Assembly (NCBI GenBank): GCA_023445955.1
Contig: JAEXJH010000069.1
Span: forward strand, 1-10,467
Length of the DNA: 10,467 nt
Direction of reading: 5' to 3'
Source: Pseudomonadota bacterium
GTDB taxonomy: Bacteria; Pseudomonadota; Alphaproteobacteria; Caulobacterales; Caulobacteraceae
Position numbers and translations under genes: made by a program. Positions 1 to 6,437 of the stretch are shown piece after piece. Position 1 is the stretch's first letter. Each line of letters begins with the position of its first letter. The notes below the pieces were generated by a model, which did not search any database, had not been told where the DNA came from, and was given only the letters and a program-made list of their open reading frames with translations.

Positions 1-98
1 CCGCCGAAAAGGGCCAATCCGGCAGCGAACGCTTGCAAACTCGTCGCGAAGGGCTCAATTCGCAAACAAGGACTTCTGCCGGGGCGTTCAGTAAAACT

Positions 99-1055
99 AT
101 GGAAAGACCCAACGAGCGCCGCCGCCTACCGCCGCTGAATGCGCTGCGCGCGTTCGAGGCCGCCGCACGCCACCTGAACTTCAGCCGCGCCGCCGACGAG
201 CTGTCGGTGACCCCCGGCGCCGTCAGCCAGCAGATCCAGAATCTGGAAGACTATGTCGGCGCGGCCCTGTTCAAGCGCACGCCCAAGGGCCTGCTGCTGA
301 CCGACGCGGCGCAGACCGCCCTGCCCGCCCTGCGCGAGGCGTTCGACCGCCTGGCCGAGGCCGCCAGCCTGCTCACCGCCGCCGTCGACGGCCGCCGCCT
401 GACCCTGACCGCCGCCCCTTCGTTCGCCGCCAAGTGGCTGGTGCCGCGCCTGGGCAAGTTCGAGCAGGCCCATCCGCAGGTCGACGTCTGGCTGTCGGCC
501 GGCATGGAGGTCGTGGACTTCGCCACCGGCGAGGTCGACATGGCCATCCGCTACGGCTCTGGCCGCTACCCAGGCCTGGAAGTCATCCGGCTGATGCACG
601 AGACCGTGGTGCCGGTCGCCAGCCCAGAGCTGCTGGACGGCAACGCCCTGGAGAGGCCCGAGGACCTGGCCCACCACATCCTGCTGCACGACGGCTCGCC
701 CGACGCCGACGACAGCTGCCCCGACTGGGCGATGTGGCTGGCGGCGCGCGGCATCAAGGGCGTCGACGGCGCGCGGGGTCCGCGCTTCAACCAGTCCAGC
801 CTGGTCATCGAAGCCGCCGCCAACGGTCGTGGCATCGCCCTGGCCAAGCGCACCCTGGCCCAGGCCGACCTCGACTCGGGACGCCTGGTGATCCCGTTCG
901 AGGCCTCCACGGCGGTCGACTTCGCCTACTACGTCGTCCACCCCAAGGCCAAGGGCCGCCTGCCGCAGGTGAAGGCGTTCGTGACCTGGCTGAAGACCGA
1001 GGCCGAGGCGCACGAAGCCGCGCTGCAGACCCTGGACAATGGCGCGGGGATTTAA
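99..1055 (+). CDS. LysR-family transcriptional regulator, GcvA-like
   Basis: This is a DNA-binding transcription factor of the LysR family, 318 residues from the ATG at 99, a normal length for the family. The winged helix-turn-helix spans about residues 10-68, opening with LPPLNALRAFEAAARHLNFS and continuing through SVTPGAVSQQIQNLE. The stretch LTAAPSFAAKWLVPRL near residue 105 opens the periplasmic-binding-like effector domain and is typical of the GcvA/AmpR/TrpI branch. A TTG at 33 would add 22 residues unlike any LysR N-terminus, so the ATG is preferred, although it has no strong Shine-Dalgarno sequence. I see no convincing promoter in bases 1-98. The chorismate mutase gene follows 48 bases downstream on the same strand, which may mean co-transcription. 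The effector and targets cannot be read from the sequence, so no gene symbol is given. Confidence 0.93.
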   Translation: MERPNERRRLPPLNALRAFEAAARHLNFSRAADELSVTPGAVSQQIQNLEDYVGAALFKRTPKGLLLTDAAQTALPALREAFDRLAEAASLLTAAVDGRRLTLTAAPSFAAKWLVPRLGKFEQAHPQVDVWLSAGMEVVDFATGEVDMAIRYGSGRYPGLEVIRLMHETVVPVASPELLDGNALERPEDLAHHILLHDGSPDADDSCPDWAMWLAARGIKGVDGARGPRFNQSSLVIEAAANGRGIALAKRTLAQADLDSGRLVIPFEASTAVDFAYYVVHPKAKGRLPQVKAFVTWLKTEAEAHEAALQTLDNGAGI

Positions 1056-1069
1056 GCCCTTACGGTACT

Positions 1070-1089
1070 GGTTTCCGGCGTCGGAAACC
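1070..1089. repeat. Perfect dyad between the LysR and chorismate mutase genes
   Basis: GGTTTCCG at 1070-1077 and CGGAAACC at 1082-1089 are perfect reverse complements around a GCGT loop. No T-run follows, so it is not a classical intrinsic terminator. It ends 14 bases before the chorismate mutase ATG and 5 bases before the purine-rich AAGGGG (1095-1100) that probably serves as ribosome binding site. It could be an operator, an RNA hairpin affecting chorismate mutase translation, or a weak processing or termination signal. Confidence 0.6.
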
Positions 1090-1103
1090 GCTTAAAGGGG
1101 CGC

Positions 1104-1433
1104 ATGAAAATCACGACTCTCACAGTCGACGAGCACCTTGCTCCCGCCGACTGCCAGACCATGGCCGATGTGCGCCAGGGCGTGGACGCCCTGGACCGGG
1201 CTCTGGTCCTGCTCCTGACCGAACGTCAGGGCTTCATGGACGCCGCGGCCCGCATCAAGGCCGACCGCTCCAAGGTGTTCGACCGCGCGCGGATCGAGGA
1301 CGTGGTGACCAAGGTCAAGGCCGCGGCCCGCGAGTCCGGCCTGTCGGAAGCCATCGCCGAGCCCGTCTGGCGCACGCTGATCGACCGCTGCATCGCGCAC
1401 GAATACGACAGCTGGGATCGGACGAAGGGCTGA
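1104..1433 (+). CDS. Chorismate mutase, AroQ class (PchB-like), monofunctional
   Basis: This short all-helical enzyme of 109 residues is predicted to rearrange chorismate to prephenate, the first committed step to phenylalanine and tyrosine. It resembles PchB-type proteins from the ADCQTMADVRQGVDALD segment through to the end. Aligned by eye, Arg24, Arg41 and Lys52 fall on the family's active-site Arg, Arg and Lys. Glu100 in IAHE sits where PchB and the E. coli enzyme have Gln. The length fits a stand-alone AroQ domain with no fused dehydratase or dehydrogenase. The ATG at 1104 is preceded by AAGGGG three bases upstream, a rather tight spacing. An isochorismate-pyruvate lyase activity like that of PchB cannot be excluded, but no siderophore or salicylate genes are visible nearby, so a housekeeping mutase is more likely. 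Confidence 0.88.
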   Translation: MKITTLTVDEHLAPADCQTMADVRQGVDALDRALVLLLTERQGFMDAAARIKADRSKVFDRARIEDVVTKVKAAARESGLSEAIAEPVWRTLIDRCIAHEYDSWDRTKG

Positions 1434-1437
1434 GGAA

Positions 1438-1459
1438 AGCGCCCCCTCACGAGGGCGCT
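1438..1459. terminator. Hairpin between convergent genes, probable bidirectional terminator
   Basis: AGCGCCC at 1438-1444 pairs with GGGCGCT at 1453-1459. An alternative register pairs CCCTC with GAGGG. It starts 5 bases after the chorismate mutase stop and ends 8 bases before the AIM24 stop on the opposite strand, the usual place for a shared terminator. Neither side has a long T-run (CCCGCTCCT on plus, TTCCTC on minus), so efficiency is uncertain. Confidence 0.6.
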
Positions 1460-1466
1460 CCCGCTC

Positions 1467-2294
1467 CTAGTTTCCGTCGATCAGGTCCCCGAACCGGCCC
1501 AGGACCGAGCCCTCGCCGCGATTGCCGCCCTGGCCTTGCGCGGCCTGCAGCATGCGGCCGGCCAGGCGCGCGAACGGCAGCGACTGGATCCAGACCTTCC
1601 CCGGGCCGCGCAGGCGGGCGAAGAACAGGCCCTCGCCGCCGAAAAGCACGCTCTTCACGCCGCCGGCCATGACGAGGTCGAACTCGATTCCCGGCGTGTA
1701 GGCCGCCACGCAGCCCGTATCGATGTGCAGCTCCTCGCCGGGCGCCAGTTCACGCTCGACCAGCGCGCCGCCCATCTGCACGAACACCCAGCCATCGCCT
1801 TCCAGGCGCTGCATGATGAAGCCTTCGCCGCCGAACAGGCCGGTCATGACCCGCTTCTGGAAGTGGATGCCGATCGACACGCCACGCGCGGCGGCCAGGA
1901 AGCTGTCCTTCTGGCAGATCAGCGTCCCGCCCAGTTGACCGAGATTGAGCGGCAGGATCGAGCCCGGCGTCGGCGAGGCGAAGGCAACCCGCGCCTTGCC
2001 CTGGCCCTGATGCGTGAAGACGGTGGTGAACAGGCTCTCGCCCGTCACCAGGCGCTTACCCGCGCCCAGCAGCTTGCCCATGATGCCGCCGCCCTGGTCG
2101 GCCGAACCGTCGCCGAACACGGTGGTCATCTGGACGCTGGCGTCCTTCCACACGAAGGCGCCGGCCTCGGCCACCGCGCTCTCGCCCGGATCCAGCTCGA
2201 TCTCGACGAACTGCAGCTCCTCGCCCTTGATCTCGAAGTCGATGTCGTCGGCGACGCCGGCGCTGCGGGTGTGGCTCCAGGGGCTGGGGGGCAT
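1467..2294 (-). CDS. AIM24 / TIGR00266 family protein
   Basis: This is a 275-residue protein of the AIM24 family (COG2013). The family is built of glycine-rich beta-strand repeats and is widespread in bacteria, with a mitochondrial relative in yeast. Its bacterial biochemical role is not established. Family signs are FEIKGEELQFVEIELDPGES near the N-terminus, the segment GGGIMGKLLGAGKRLVTGES, and the repeated FGGEG motifs in LFGGEGFIMQRLEGDG and LFGGEGLFFARLRGPG. No signal peptide or transmembrane helix is visible, so it is probably cytoplasmic. The ATG at 2294 is chosen because GAGGAG lies about 9 bases upstream. A GTG at 2324 would add 10 residues, but it lies at or before the likely transcription start. 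The gene is monocistronic here, convergent with chorismate mutase and divergent from the TonB receptor. Confidence 0.9.
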   Translation of the reverse strand: MPPSPWSHTRSAGVADDIDFEIKGEELQFVEIELDPGESAVAEAGAFVWKDASVQMTTVFGDGSADQGGGIMGKLLGAGKRLVTGESLFTTVFTHQGQGKARVAFASPTPGSILPLNLGQLGGTLICQKDSFLAAARGVSIGIHFQKRVMTGLFGGEGFIMQRLEGDGWVFVQMGGALVERELAPGEELHIDTGCVAAYTPGIEFDLVMAGGVKSVLFGGEGLFFARLRGPGKVWIQSLPFARLAGRMLQAAQGQGGNRGEGSVLGRFGDLIDGN

Positions 2295-2325
2295 GGAAAA
2301 AGTCTCCTCATCTTGGGGAAACACC

Positions 2326-2355
2326 GTTCTAGCCAGCCCTCAAGCGCCGCGCCAA
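2326..2355 (-). promoter_or_regulatory. Promoter of the AIM24 gene (Caulobacter housekeeping type)
   Basis: Read on the minus strand, GCTAGAAC (2333-2326) matches the Caulobacter housekeeping -10 consensus GCTANAWC at every position. TTGGCGC (2355-2349) matches 6 of 7 positions of the -35 consensus TTGACGS. The 15-base gap is one base longer than the usual 10-14. Transcription would start near 2320, giving a leader of about 25 bases carrying GAGGAG. The consensus is recalled from the literature. Confidence 0.65.
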
Positions 2356-2639
2356 TGAACCATCCTTCACACGCCGTCCGAACCTGGCGAAGTGGCCAGA
2401 CGGAGCGTGGCTTTTTGGCCGCACATCGGGCGTGTTCGTTACCACCCGGTCAAGTCGGCGACCGCAATCTGGCCTTACCATTCGCGCAAAGGTTGGTTCC
2501 GGCAGTCACGAGCCGGCTGCCGCAAATCCGTCACGTGAACTCGGAATTTCCCTGAAGATTCAGCTCATAACGAGGATTTCGCCACAATCGCGCCTTTGTC
2601 GTGGAGCGCCTTGCCCGCATCCTGAGGTTTGGCCTGACC
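2356..2639. other. Intergenic spacer with no recognised gene
   Basis: This is the bulk of the gap between two divergent promoters. Open frames crossing it on both strands lack family resemblance and ribosome binding sites. An 8-base palindrome TCACGTGA lies at 2531-2538, and an isolated AAGTGG at 2390-2395 matches the paired copies near the TonB receptor promoter. I see no RNA gene or terminator. Confidence 0.5.
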
Positions 2640-2666
2640 AAGTGGTTGCCACCTTTCGATAAGTGG
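2640..2666 (+). repeat. Phased AAGTGG direct repeats upstream of the TonB receptor promoter
   Basis: AAGTGG occurs at 2640-2645 and again at 2661-2666, exactly 21 bases apart, or two helical turns. Each copy is followed by an ACC triplet 10-11 bases from its start. The first copy also forms a short dyad, GTGG-TTG-CCAC. The pair ends 12 bases before the proposed -35 box, a position suited to an activator. The binding protein is unknown. Confidence 0.4.
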
Positions 2667-2678
2667 CATTACCAATTA

Positions 2679-2707
2679 TTGACAACGCTCCGAACTGGTC
2701 GGATAAG
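2679..2707 (+). promoter_or_regulatory. Promoter of the TonB-dependent receptor gene
   Basis: A consensus -35 box TTGACA (2679-2684) is followed, after a 17-base spacer, by GATAAG (2702-2707), which matches TATAAT in 4 of 6 positions. Transcription would begin near 2714, leaving a leader of about 38 bases. Confidence 0.55.
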
Positions 2708-2717
2708 TCATCCCAAG

Positions 2718-2744
2718 GGCGCCGTGTCAGTGCGCCGGGGGAGG
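2718..2744 (+). promoter_or_regulatory. Leader hairpin and strong ribosome binding site of the TonB receptor
   Basis: GGCGC (2718-2722) can pair with GCGCC (2732-2736). The hairpin abuts GGGGGAGG (2737-2744), a strong Shine-Dalgarno sequence seven bases before the ATG at 2752. The ribosome binding site fixes the start codon. Any regulatory role of the hairpin is a guess. Confidence 0.55.
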
Positions 2745-2751
2745 CAATCTC

Positions 2752-5700
2752 ATGAGCCATGCTCGCACCAAGTTCGTTTTCCGCGCCGCGCTGATGGCGT
2801 CGTGCGCCGCCCTGGCGGTTGGCTCGGCCGCTCAAGCCCAAGAAAAGAAGGCCGAGGCCGACACCGTTGAAGCCGTCGTTGTCACCGGTTTCCGCCAGGC
2901 CTACGCCAACGCCATCTCGACCAAGCGCGAGACCCTGGAAATCTCGGACGGCATCTCGTCGGACGGCCTAGGCCGCTTCCCCGACCTGAACGTCGGTGAG
3001 GCTATCCAGCGCATCCCTGGCATCCAGATCAACCGGGAGGCCGACAGCCGCAACGCCACGATCAGCCTGCGCGGCCTGCCCGGCACCTTCGCCCGCACTA
3101 CCCTGAACGGCGGCGCGTTCGCCGATCCGATCCTGAACGGCTCGACCCCGCTGGGCGCCTTCAACTCGGACATCTTCACCGCCATCAACGTCATCAAGTC
3201 GCCGTCGGCGTCCAACCTGGCCGGCGGCCTGTCGGGCAATGTCGACCTGCGCATCAACCCGGCCCTGGCCCGCAAGGACGGCGGGTTCGCCAAGGTCTCG
3301 TACGAATATAACGACCTGGGCAACCTCGGCAGCCCGCTGGCCTCGCTGGGCTACAACAAGCACCTGAGTGACGACTTCGCCGTGTTCGGCGTCGTGGCCT
3401 GGAAGGACGAGAAGTTCCGCCGCGACTCGATCACCGTGAACTCGTGGGGCAACAAGCTGGGCGCGATCCAAGTCGGCAACCAGGCCGCCGCCGGCGCCAA
3501 CCCGGTCTATGACGCCCTGATCGCCGCCAACCCGGGCGGCGTCTACTATCCCAGCCAGACCCGCCAGCTAGTGAAGTTCAACCGCGGCACCACCCTGTCG
3601 TCGGCCGGCGGCTTCGAATGGCGCATCAACGACCAGTGGAAGTTCGGCGCCAACGCCTTCATCACCAAGCGCAAGCTGGATGAGGCCACCAACAACCTGC
3701 TCTATATCGACGCCGGTGGCGGCCAGGGCACCAACACCGCCCTGACGGCGACCTCGGCCGTGGCCAAGATCAGCGACATCGGCACGCCCTACATCGTCCA
3801 GACGCCGAACGGCCCGCGCGCCTACATCAACAAGTTCAAGGCCGAGAACATCAATACGTTCGACTCGGTCCGCTCCGAGCCGGCCGAGAACCAGACCTGG
3901 GCCTTCAACCCGACCCTGGAATTCAAGAACGACGCCTGGAAGGCCACCGCCAACCTGACCGTGTCGAAGGCCAAGGCCTACGCCAACCAGATCGAGTTCG
4001 ACGTCGTCCAGAACCCCTATCGGAACCTCGGTTCGGCGGGCCTGAACGGCATCGTCACCACGGTCAACCTGGGCGGCTCGGACCTGTCGAACTACGCCGC
4101 GACCTTGGTCACGCCGCACGCCACCCACATGCCGACCACCGGTTATGTGATCCCGGCGACCAACACCGCCCCGACCCAGGCCGGCGCCCAGATGCCGGGC
4201 CAGGCCGCCGGCACCGCCGCCGACCGCTTCGGCATCACCGGCACGAACGGCAACGCCGACAACGTGCTGGACTCGTTCCAGCTGGACTTCGACCGCTCGC
4301 TGGACAGCTCGATCTTCACGAACCTGACGTTCGGCGGCCGCGCCGAGCACAACAAGTTCACCTCCAGCGGCTCGCGCAACACCGCCCTGGGCGCCCTGAC
4401 CCAGAACATCACGCCGGACATGGCCGCCCAGCTGTCGTACGCCCGTGACTTCTTCGGCAACAAGGCCGACGGCGCGACGACCAACTGGATGAACGTCGAC
4501 GTCAACAAGATCCTGTCGGTGATCACCCCGGTGAACACAGCGCTGCGCACGACGGCCAACCCGAACGGCCTGCCCGACCAGTTCCTGCTGGGCGCGCCCG
4601 GCGTGTTCCTGACGCCTTACGGCGTGGTCAACAACTATACCGACGGCAACTACTGGAACAACAATTTCAGCAACGAAAACAACGTCTACTCGGCCTACTT
4701 CGCGGCCAAGTTCAAGACCGACCTGTTCAGCATCCCGGTGCGCGGCACGGTCGGCACGCGCTACGAGTACACCGAGCAGACGATCGCCGCGCTGAACTGT
4801 AAGAACTGCACCACGGCCCTGTCGAACCAGGCTGGCGCGATCAACCACTCGCTGTCGACCAAGACGACCAAGAACCACTTCGACTACTGGCTGCCCTCGG
4901 CCATCCTGGTCGCCGACCTGCGCGACGACCTGGTGTTCCGCGCCGCCGCCTACCGCACCTATGTCCGCCCGCAACCGCGCGACAACGTGCCGACCACCTT
5001 CGTGCAGGTGCCAGTCGACGTGAACCCGCCGACCGACCCGGTCTATACGGTCACGCTCGGCGCCACGGACCTGAAGCCCTACACCTCCGACTCGTATGAC
5101 GCGTCGCTGGAGTGGTACAATCGCCCGGGCGGCCTGATCTCGATCGCGGCCTATCGCAAGGAGATCAAGGGCTATATCGGCCCGATCCTCGACCAGTCGA
5201 TCCTGTGCCCGACCAGCGGCAAGATCGACGGCCTCGACGTCGACCTGGGCACGCTGCGCATCGACAATTCGGGCGGCACGCCGCGCTGCCTGAGCTCCAA
5301 CACCTTCGTCGGCTCCGGCGGCGTGGTGAAGAACGCCCAGGTCAACATCAGCGGCAAGACCAATCAGTCGCCGATGACCGTCACGGGCTTCGAGTTCAAC
5401 ATCCAGCAGAACCTCGACTTCCTGCCGGGCTTCTGGAAGAACTTCGGTGGCGCGTTCAACTACTCGTATACGAAGATCGACGGCAAGGACACGGCGGGCA
5501 ACAAGATCACCCTGCCCAGCGTGTCGAAGAACAACCTGAACGTCATCGGTTACTACGAAGCCAAGTGGGGCGGCGTCCGCCTGGTCTACAACTGGCGCGA
5601 CAAGTACGACCTGGCCGCCGGCAACTCGTTCGTCGGCGACGCCCGCACCGTCAAGGCGCGCAGCCAGCTGGACGCCTCGGCCTCGTTCAACGTGACCAAG

Positions 5701-5835
5701 GACCTGACGGTGTCTGTCGACGCCTTCAACCTGACCGACGCCACCCGTTCGGAATACGAGAACGACCCGATGCTGCCGCGTCGCATCGACTACGACGGCC
5801 GCACCTATCAGGTGACCATGCGCGCCAAGTTCTAG
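2752..5835 (+). CDS. TonB-dependent outer-membrane receptor (TIGR01782-like)
   Basis: This is an outer-membrane active transporter of 1027 residues, powered by TonB-ExbB-ExbD. A signal peptide covers residues 1-29, with likely cleavage at AQA|QE. A TonB-box-like segment, DTVEAVVVTGFR, begins at residue 37. The plug domain follows at about 55-175, with FPDLNVGEAIQRIPGIQI and the ISLRGLP motif. The rest is a 22-strand type barrel ending in Phe (MRAKF), as outer-membrane proteins usually do. Length and motifs match the Xanthomonas/Caulobacter receptor group, many of which take up plant-derived carbohydrates. No hydrolase, transporter or LacI regulator is adjacent, so the substrate is unknown. 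Two cysteine pairs, Cys683/Cys686 and Cys819/Cys846, lie in the barrel region and may form extracellular disulfides. The gene has its own promoter and terminator and so is monocistronic. Confidence 0.95.
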   Translation: MSHARTKFVFRAALMASCAALAVGSAAQAQEKKAEADTVEAVVVTGFRQAYANAISTKRETLEISDGISSDGLGRFPDLNVGEAIQRIPGIQINREADSRNATISLRGLPGTFARTTLNGGAFADPILNGSTPLGAFNSDIFTAINVIKSPSASNLAGGLSGNVDLRINPALARKDGGFAKVSYEYNDLGNLGSPLASLGYNKHLSDDFAVFGVVAWKDEKFRRDSITVNSWGNKLGAIQVGNQAAAGANPVYDALIAANPGGVYYPSQTRQLVKFNRGTTLSSAGGFEWRINDQWKFGANAFITKRKLDEATNNLLYIDAGGGQGTNTALTATSAVAKISDIGTPYIVQTPNGPRAYINKFKAENINTFDSVRSEPAENQTWAFNPTLEFKNDAWKATANLTVSKAKAYANQIEFDVVQNPYRNLGSAGLNGIVTTVNLGGSDLSNYAATLVTPHATHMPTTGYVIPATNTAPTQAGAQMPGQAAGTAADRFGITGTNGNADNVLDSFQLDFDRSLDSSIFTNLTFGGRAEHNKFTSSGSRNTALGALTQNITPDMAAQLSYARDFFGNKADGATTNWMNVDVNKILSVITPVNTALRTTANPNGLPDQFLLGAPGVFLTPYGVVNNYTDGNYWNNNFSNENNVYSAYFAAKFKTDLFSIPVRGTVGTRYEYTEQTIAALNCKNCTTALSNQAGAINHSLSTKTTKNHFDYWLPSAILVADLRDDLVFRAAAYRTYVRPQPRDNVPTTFVQVPVDVNPPTDPVYTVTLGATDLKPYTSDSYDASLEWYNRPGGLISIAAYRKEIKGYIGPILDQSILCPTSGKIDGLDVDLGTLRIDNSGGTPRCLSSNTFVGSGGVVKNAQVNISGKTNQSPMTVTGFEFNIQQNLDFLPGFWKNFGGAFNYSYTKIDGKDTAGNKITLPSVSKNNLNVIGYYEAKWGGVRLVYNWRDKYDLAAGNSFVGDARTVKARSQLDASASFNVTKDLTVSVDAFNLTDATRSEYENDPMLPRRIDYDGRTYQVTMRAKF

Positions 5836-5864
5836 GGCGTAGCTCGCAATACCCTCTCTCCTGC

Positions 5865-5899
5865 AAGGGGCCGAAGCATCGCTTCGGCCCCTTTTCTTT
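5865..5899 (+). terminator. Rho-independent terminator of the TonB receptor gene
   Basis: A perfect 13-base stem, AAGGGGCCGAAGC (5865-5877) with GCTTCGGCCCCTT (5881-5893), encloses an ATC loop and runs into a T-rich tail. It starts 30 bases after the TAG at 5833-5835. The minus-strand side lacks a T-run, so it mainly serves the receptor gene. Confidence 0.93.
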
Positions 5900-5908
5900 G
5901 GACGTCCC

Positions 5909-5942
5909 TTGGAGCAGCTGAATAAGAGTCAGCGGGTCTTAG
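5909..5942 (+). repeat. Partial tRNA-Lys-like copy with inverted anticodon loop
   Basis: GAGCAGCTGA (5912-5921) and TCAGCGGGTC (5929-5938) are identical to 6383-6392 and 6400-6409 of the intact tRNA-Lys, in the same order, orientation and spacing. The seven bases between them, ATAAGAG, are not the tRNA loop CTCTTAA but match its reverse complement TTAAGAG in six of seven positions. Similarity extends left to TTGG if three bases (TAG) were lost, and right to TTAG versus GTAG. Read on the minus strand, 5933-5917 matches the tRNA anticodon stem-loop in 16 of 17 bases. The right edge overlaps the HPt stop codon (5939-5941). No acceptor stem or T arm is present, so it is not a functional tRNA. Confidence 0.8.
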
Positions 5943-6277
5943 CCCTTGAGCGACCGCAGGGCCTGTTCGTGGGCATAGGCGGCGATATCCAGCAGGGCGA
6001 CGTCCAGGGCGGTCTTGACCGCCTCCAGGCTCTCCTGCCCCGCCTCGCAGCGTTCGCAGACCTCGCCCAGCTGGAAAGCCCCGACGCCGCGCGCCGCGCC
6101 CTTCACCGTGTGAACGGCGTCCTGCCAGCCGGGATGGGTGGGATCCAGCATAGGAGTCCACAGCGCGGCCTGCTCGCGAAACAGCGCCAGCACCTCTTCG
6201 ACGACCCCGAAATCCCCGGCCGCGAACCCTTCCAGGTAAGCGAAATCAACGGCTCCGCTAATATCTCGTCTGGCCAT
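5939..6277 (-). CDS. Stand-alone HPt histidine phosphotransfer protein
   Basis: This is a 112-residue single-domain HPt protein that shuttles phosphate between receiver domains in a multistep phosphorelay in the cytoplasm. The hallmark is the helix containing AVHTVKGAARGVGAFQLG, with His56 as the predicted phospho-acceptor and Lys59-Gly60 after it. The flanking segments look helical, as expected for the four-helix bundle, and no kinase or receiver domain is attached. Start and end look complete. The ATG at 6277 has only a distant GGGAG, 16 bases upstream. No histidine kinase or response regulator is nearby, so its partners are encoded elsewhere. Caulobacter's ShpA of the ShkA-ShpA-TacA stalk pathway is a protein of this kind and a possible orthologue, but I cannot confirm that. 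The gene lies between a tRNA-Lys fragment and the intact, divergent tRNA-Lys gene. Confidence 0.88.
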   Translation of the reverse strand: MARRDISGAVDFAYLEGFAAGDFGVVEEVLALFREQAALWTPMLDPTHPGWQDAVHTVKGAARGVGAFQLGEVCERCEAGQESLEAVKTALDVALLDIAAYAHEQALRSLKG

Positions 6278-6280
6278 GAA

Positions 6281-6298
6281 AAAAGCGCTTGCGCTCCC
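6281..6298 (-). promoter_or_regulatory. Small hairpin covering the HPt ribosome-binding region
   Basis: On the minus strand GGGAGCG (6298-6292) can pair with CGCTTTT (6287-6281) around a CAAG loop. Four of these pairs are Watson-Crick and three are G-U. It would mask GGGAG, the only Shine-Dalgarno-like sequence upstream of the HPt ATG, and leaves T-rich sequence before the start codon. It overlaps the -35 box of the divergent tRNA promoter. Stability is modest. Confidence 0.3.
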
Positions 6299-6316
6299 AA
6301 AATCATTGCGTATGTT
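6289..6316 (+). promoter_or_regulatory. Probable promoter of tRNA-Lys
   Basis: TTGCGC (6289-6294) and TATGTT (6311-6316) are separated by 16 bases. Transcription would start near 6323, about 40 bases before the mature tRNA 5' end. This is the only reasonable pair in the short gap between the HPt gene and the tRNA. Confidence 0.45.
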
Positions 6317-6361
6317 CCGCGCCTCGCCGCCGGGGCTCGCAAGTGCTTCGGACCGTCGAAT

Positions 6362-6437
<76 letters not shown>

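Noticed and set aside
126..1013. Long antisense frame over the LysR gene
   Set aside because: Compositional shadow of the real gene. The product is repetitive Gly/Gln/Val-rich sequence with no recognisable domain.
2394..2474. Distant inverted repeat GGCCAGA / TCTGGCC
   Set aside because: Seven bases with a 67-base loop is well within chance for this composition.
2531..2538. Palindrome TCACGTGA in the TonB receptor upstream gap
   Set aside because: Short, about 140 bases from the proposed -35, and without a partner site. Eight-base palindromes are expected now and then by chance.
1536..2555. Plus-strand frame of 339 codons over the AIM24 gene
   Set aside because: It runs antisense to a clear AIM24 protein with its own promoter and ribosome binding site. 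The translation is Ala/Arg/His-rich and unlike any family.
3568..4974. A 468-codon open frame antisense to the TonB receptor gene
   Set aside because: It is the mirror of a GC-rich gene with strong codon bias. The translation is low-complexity, Val/Gly/Arg-rich, with no family resemblance and no ribosome binding site.
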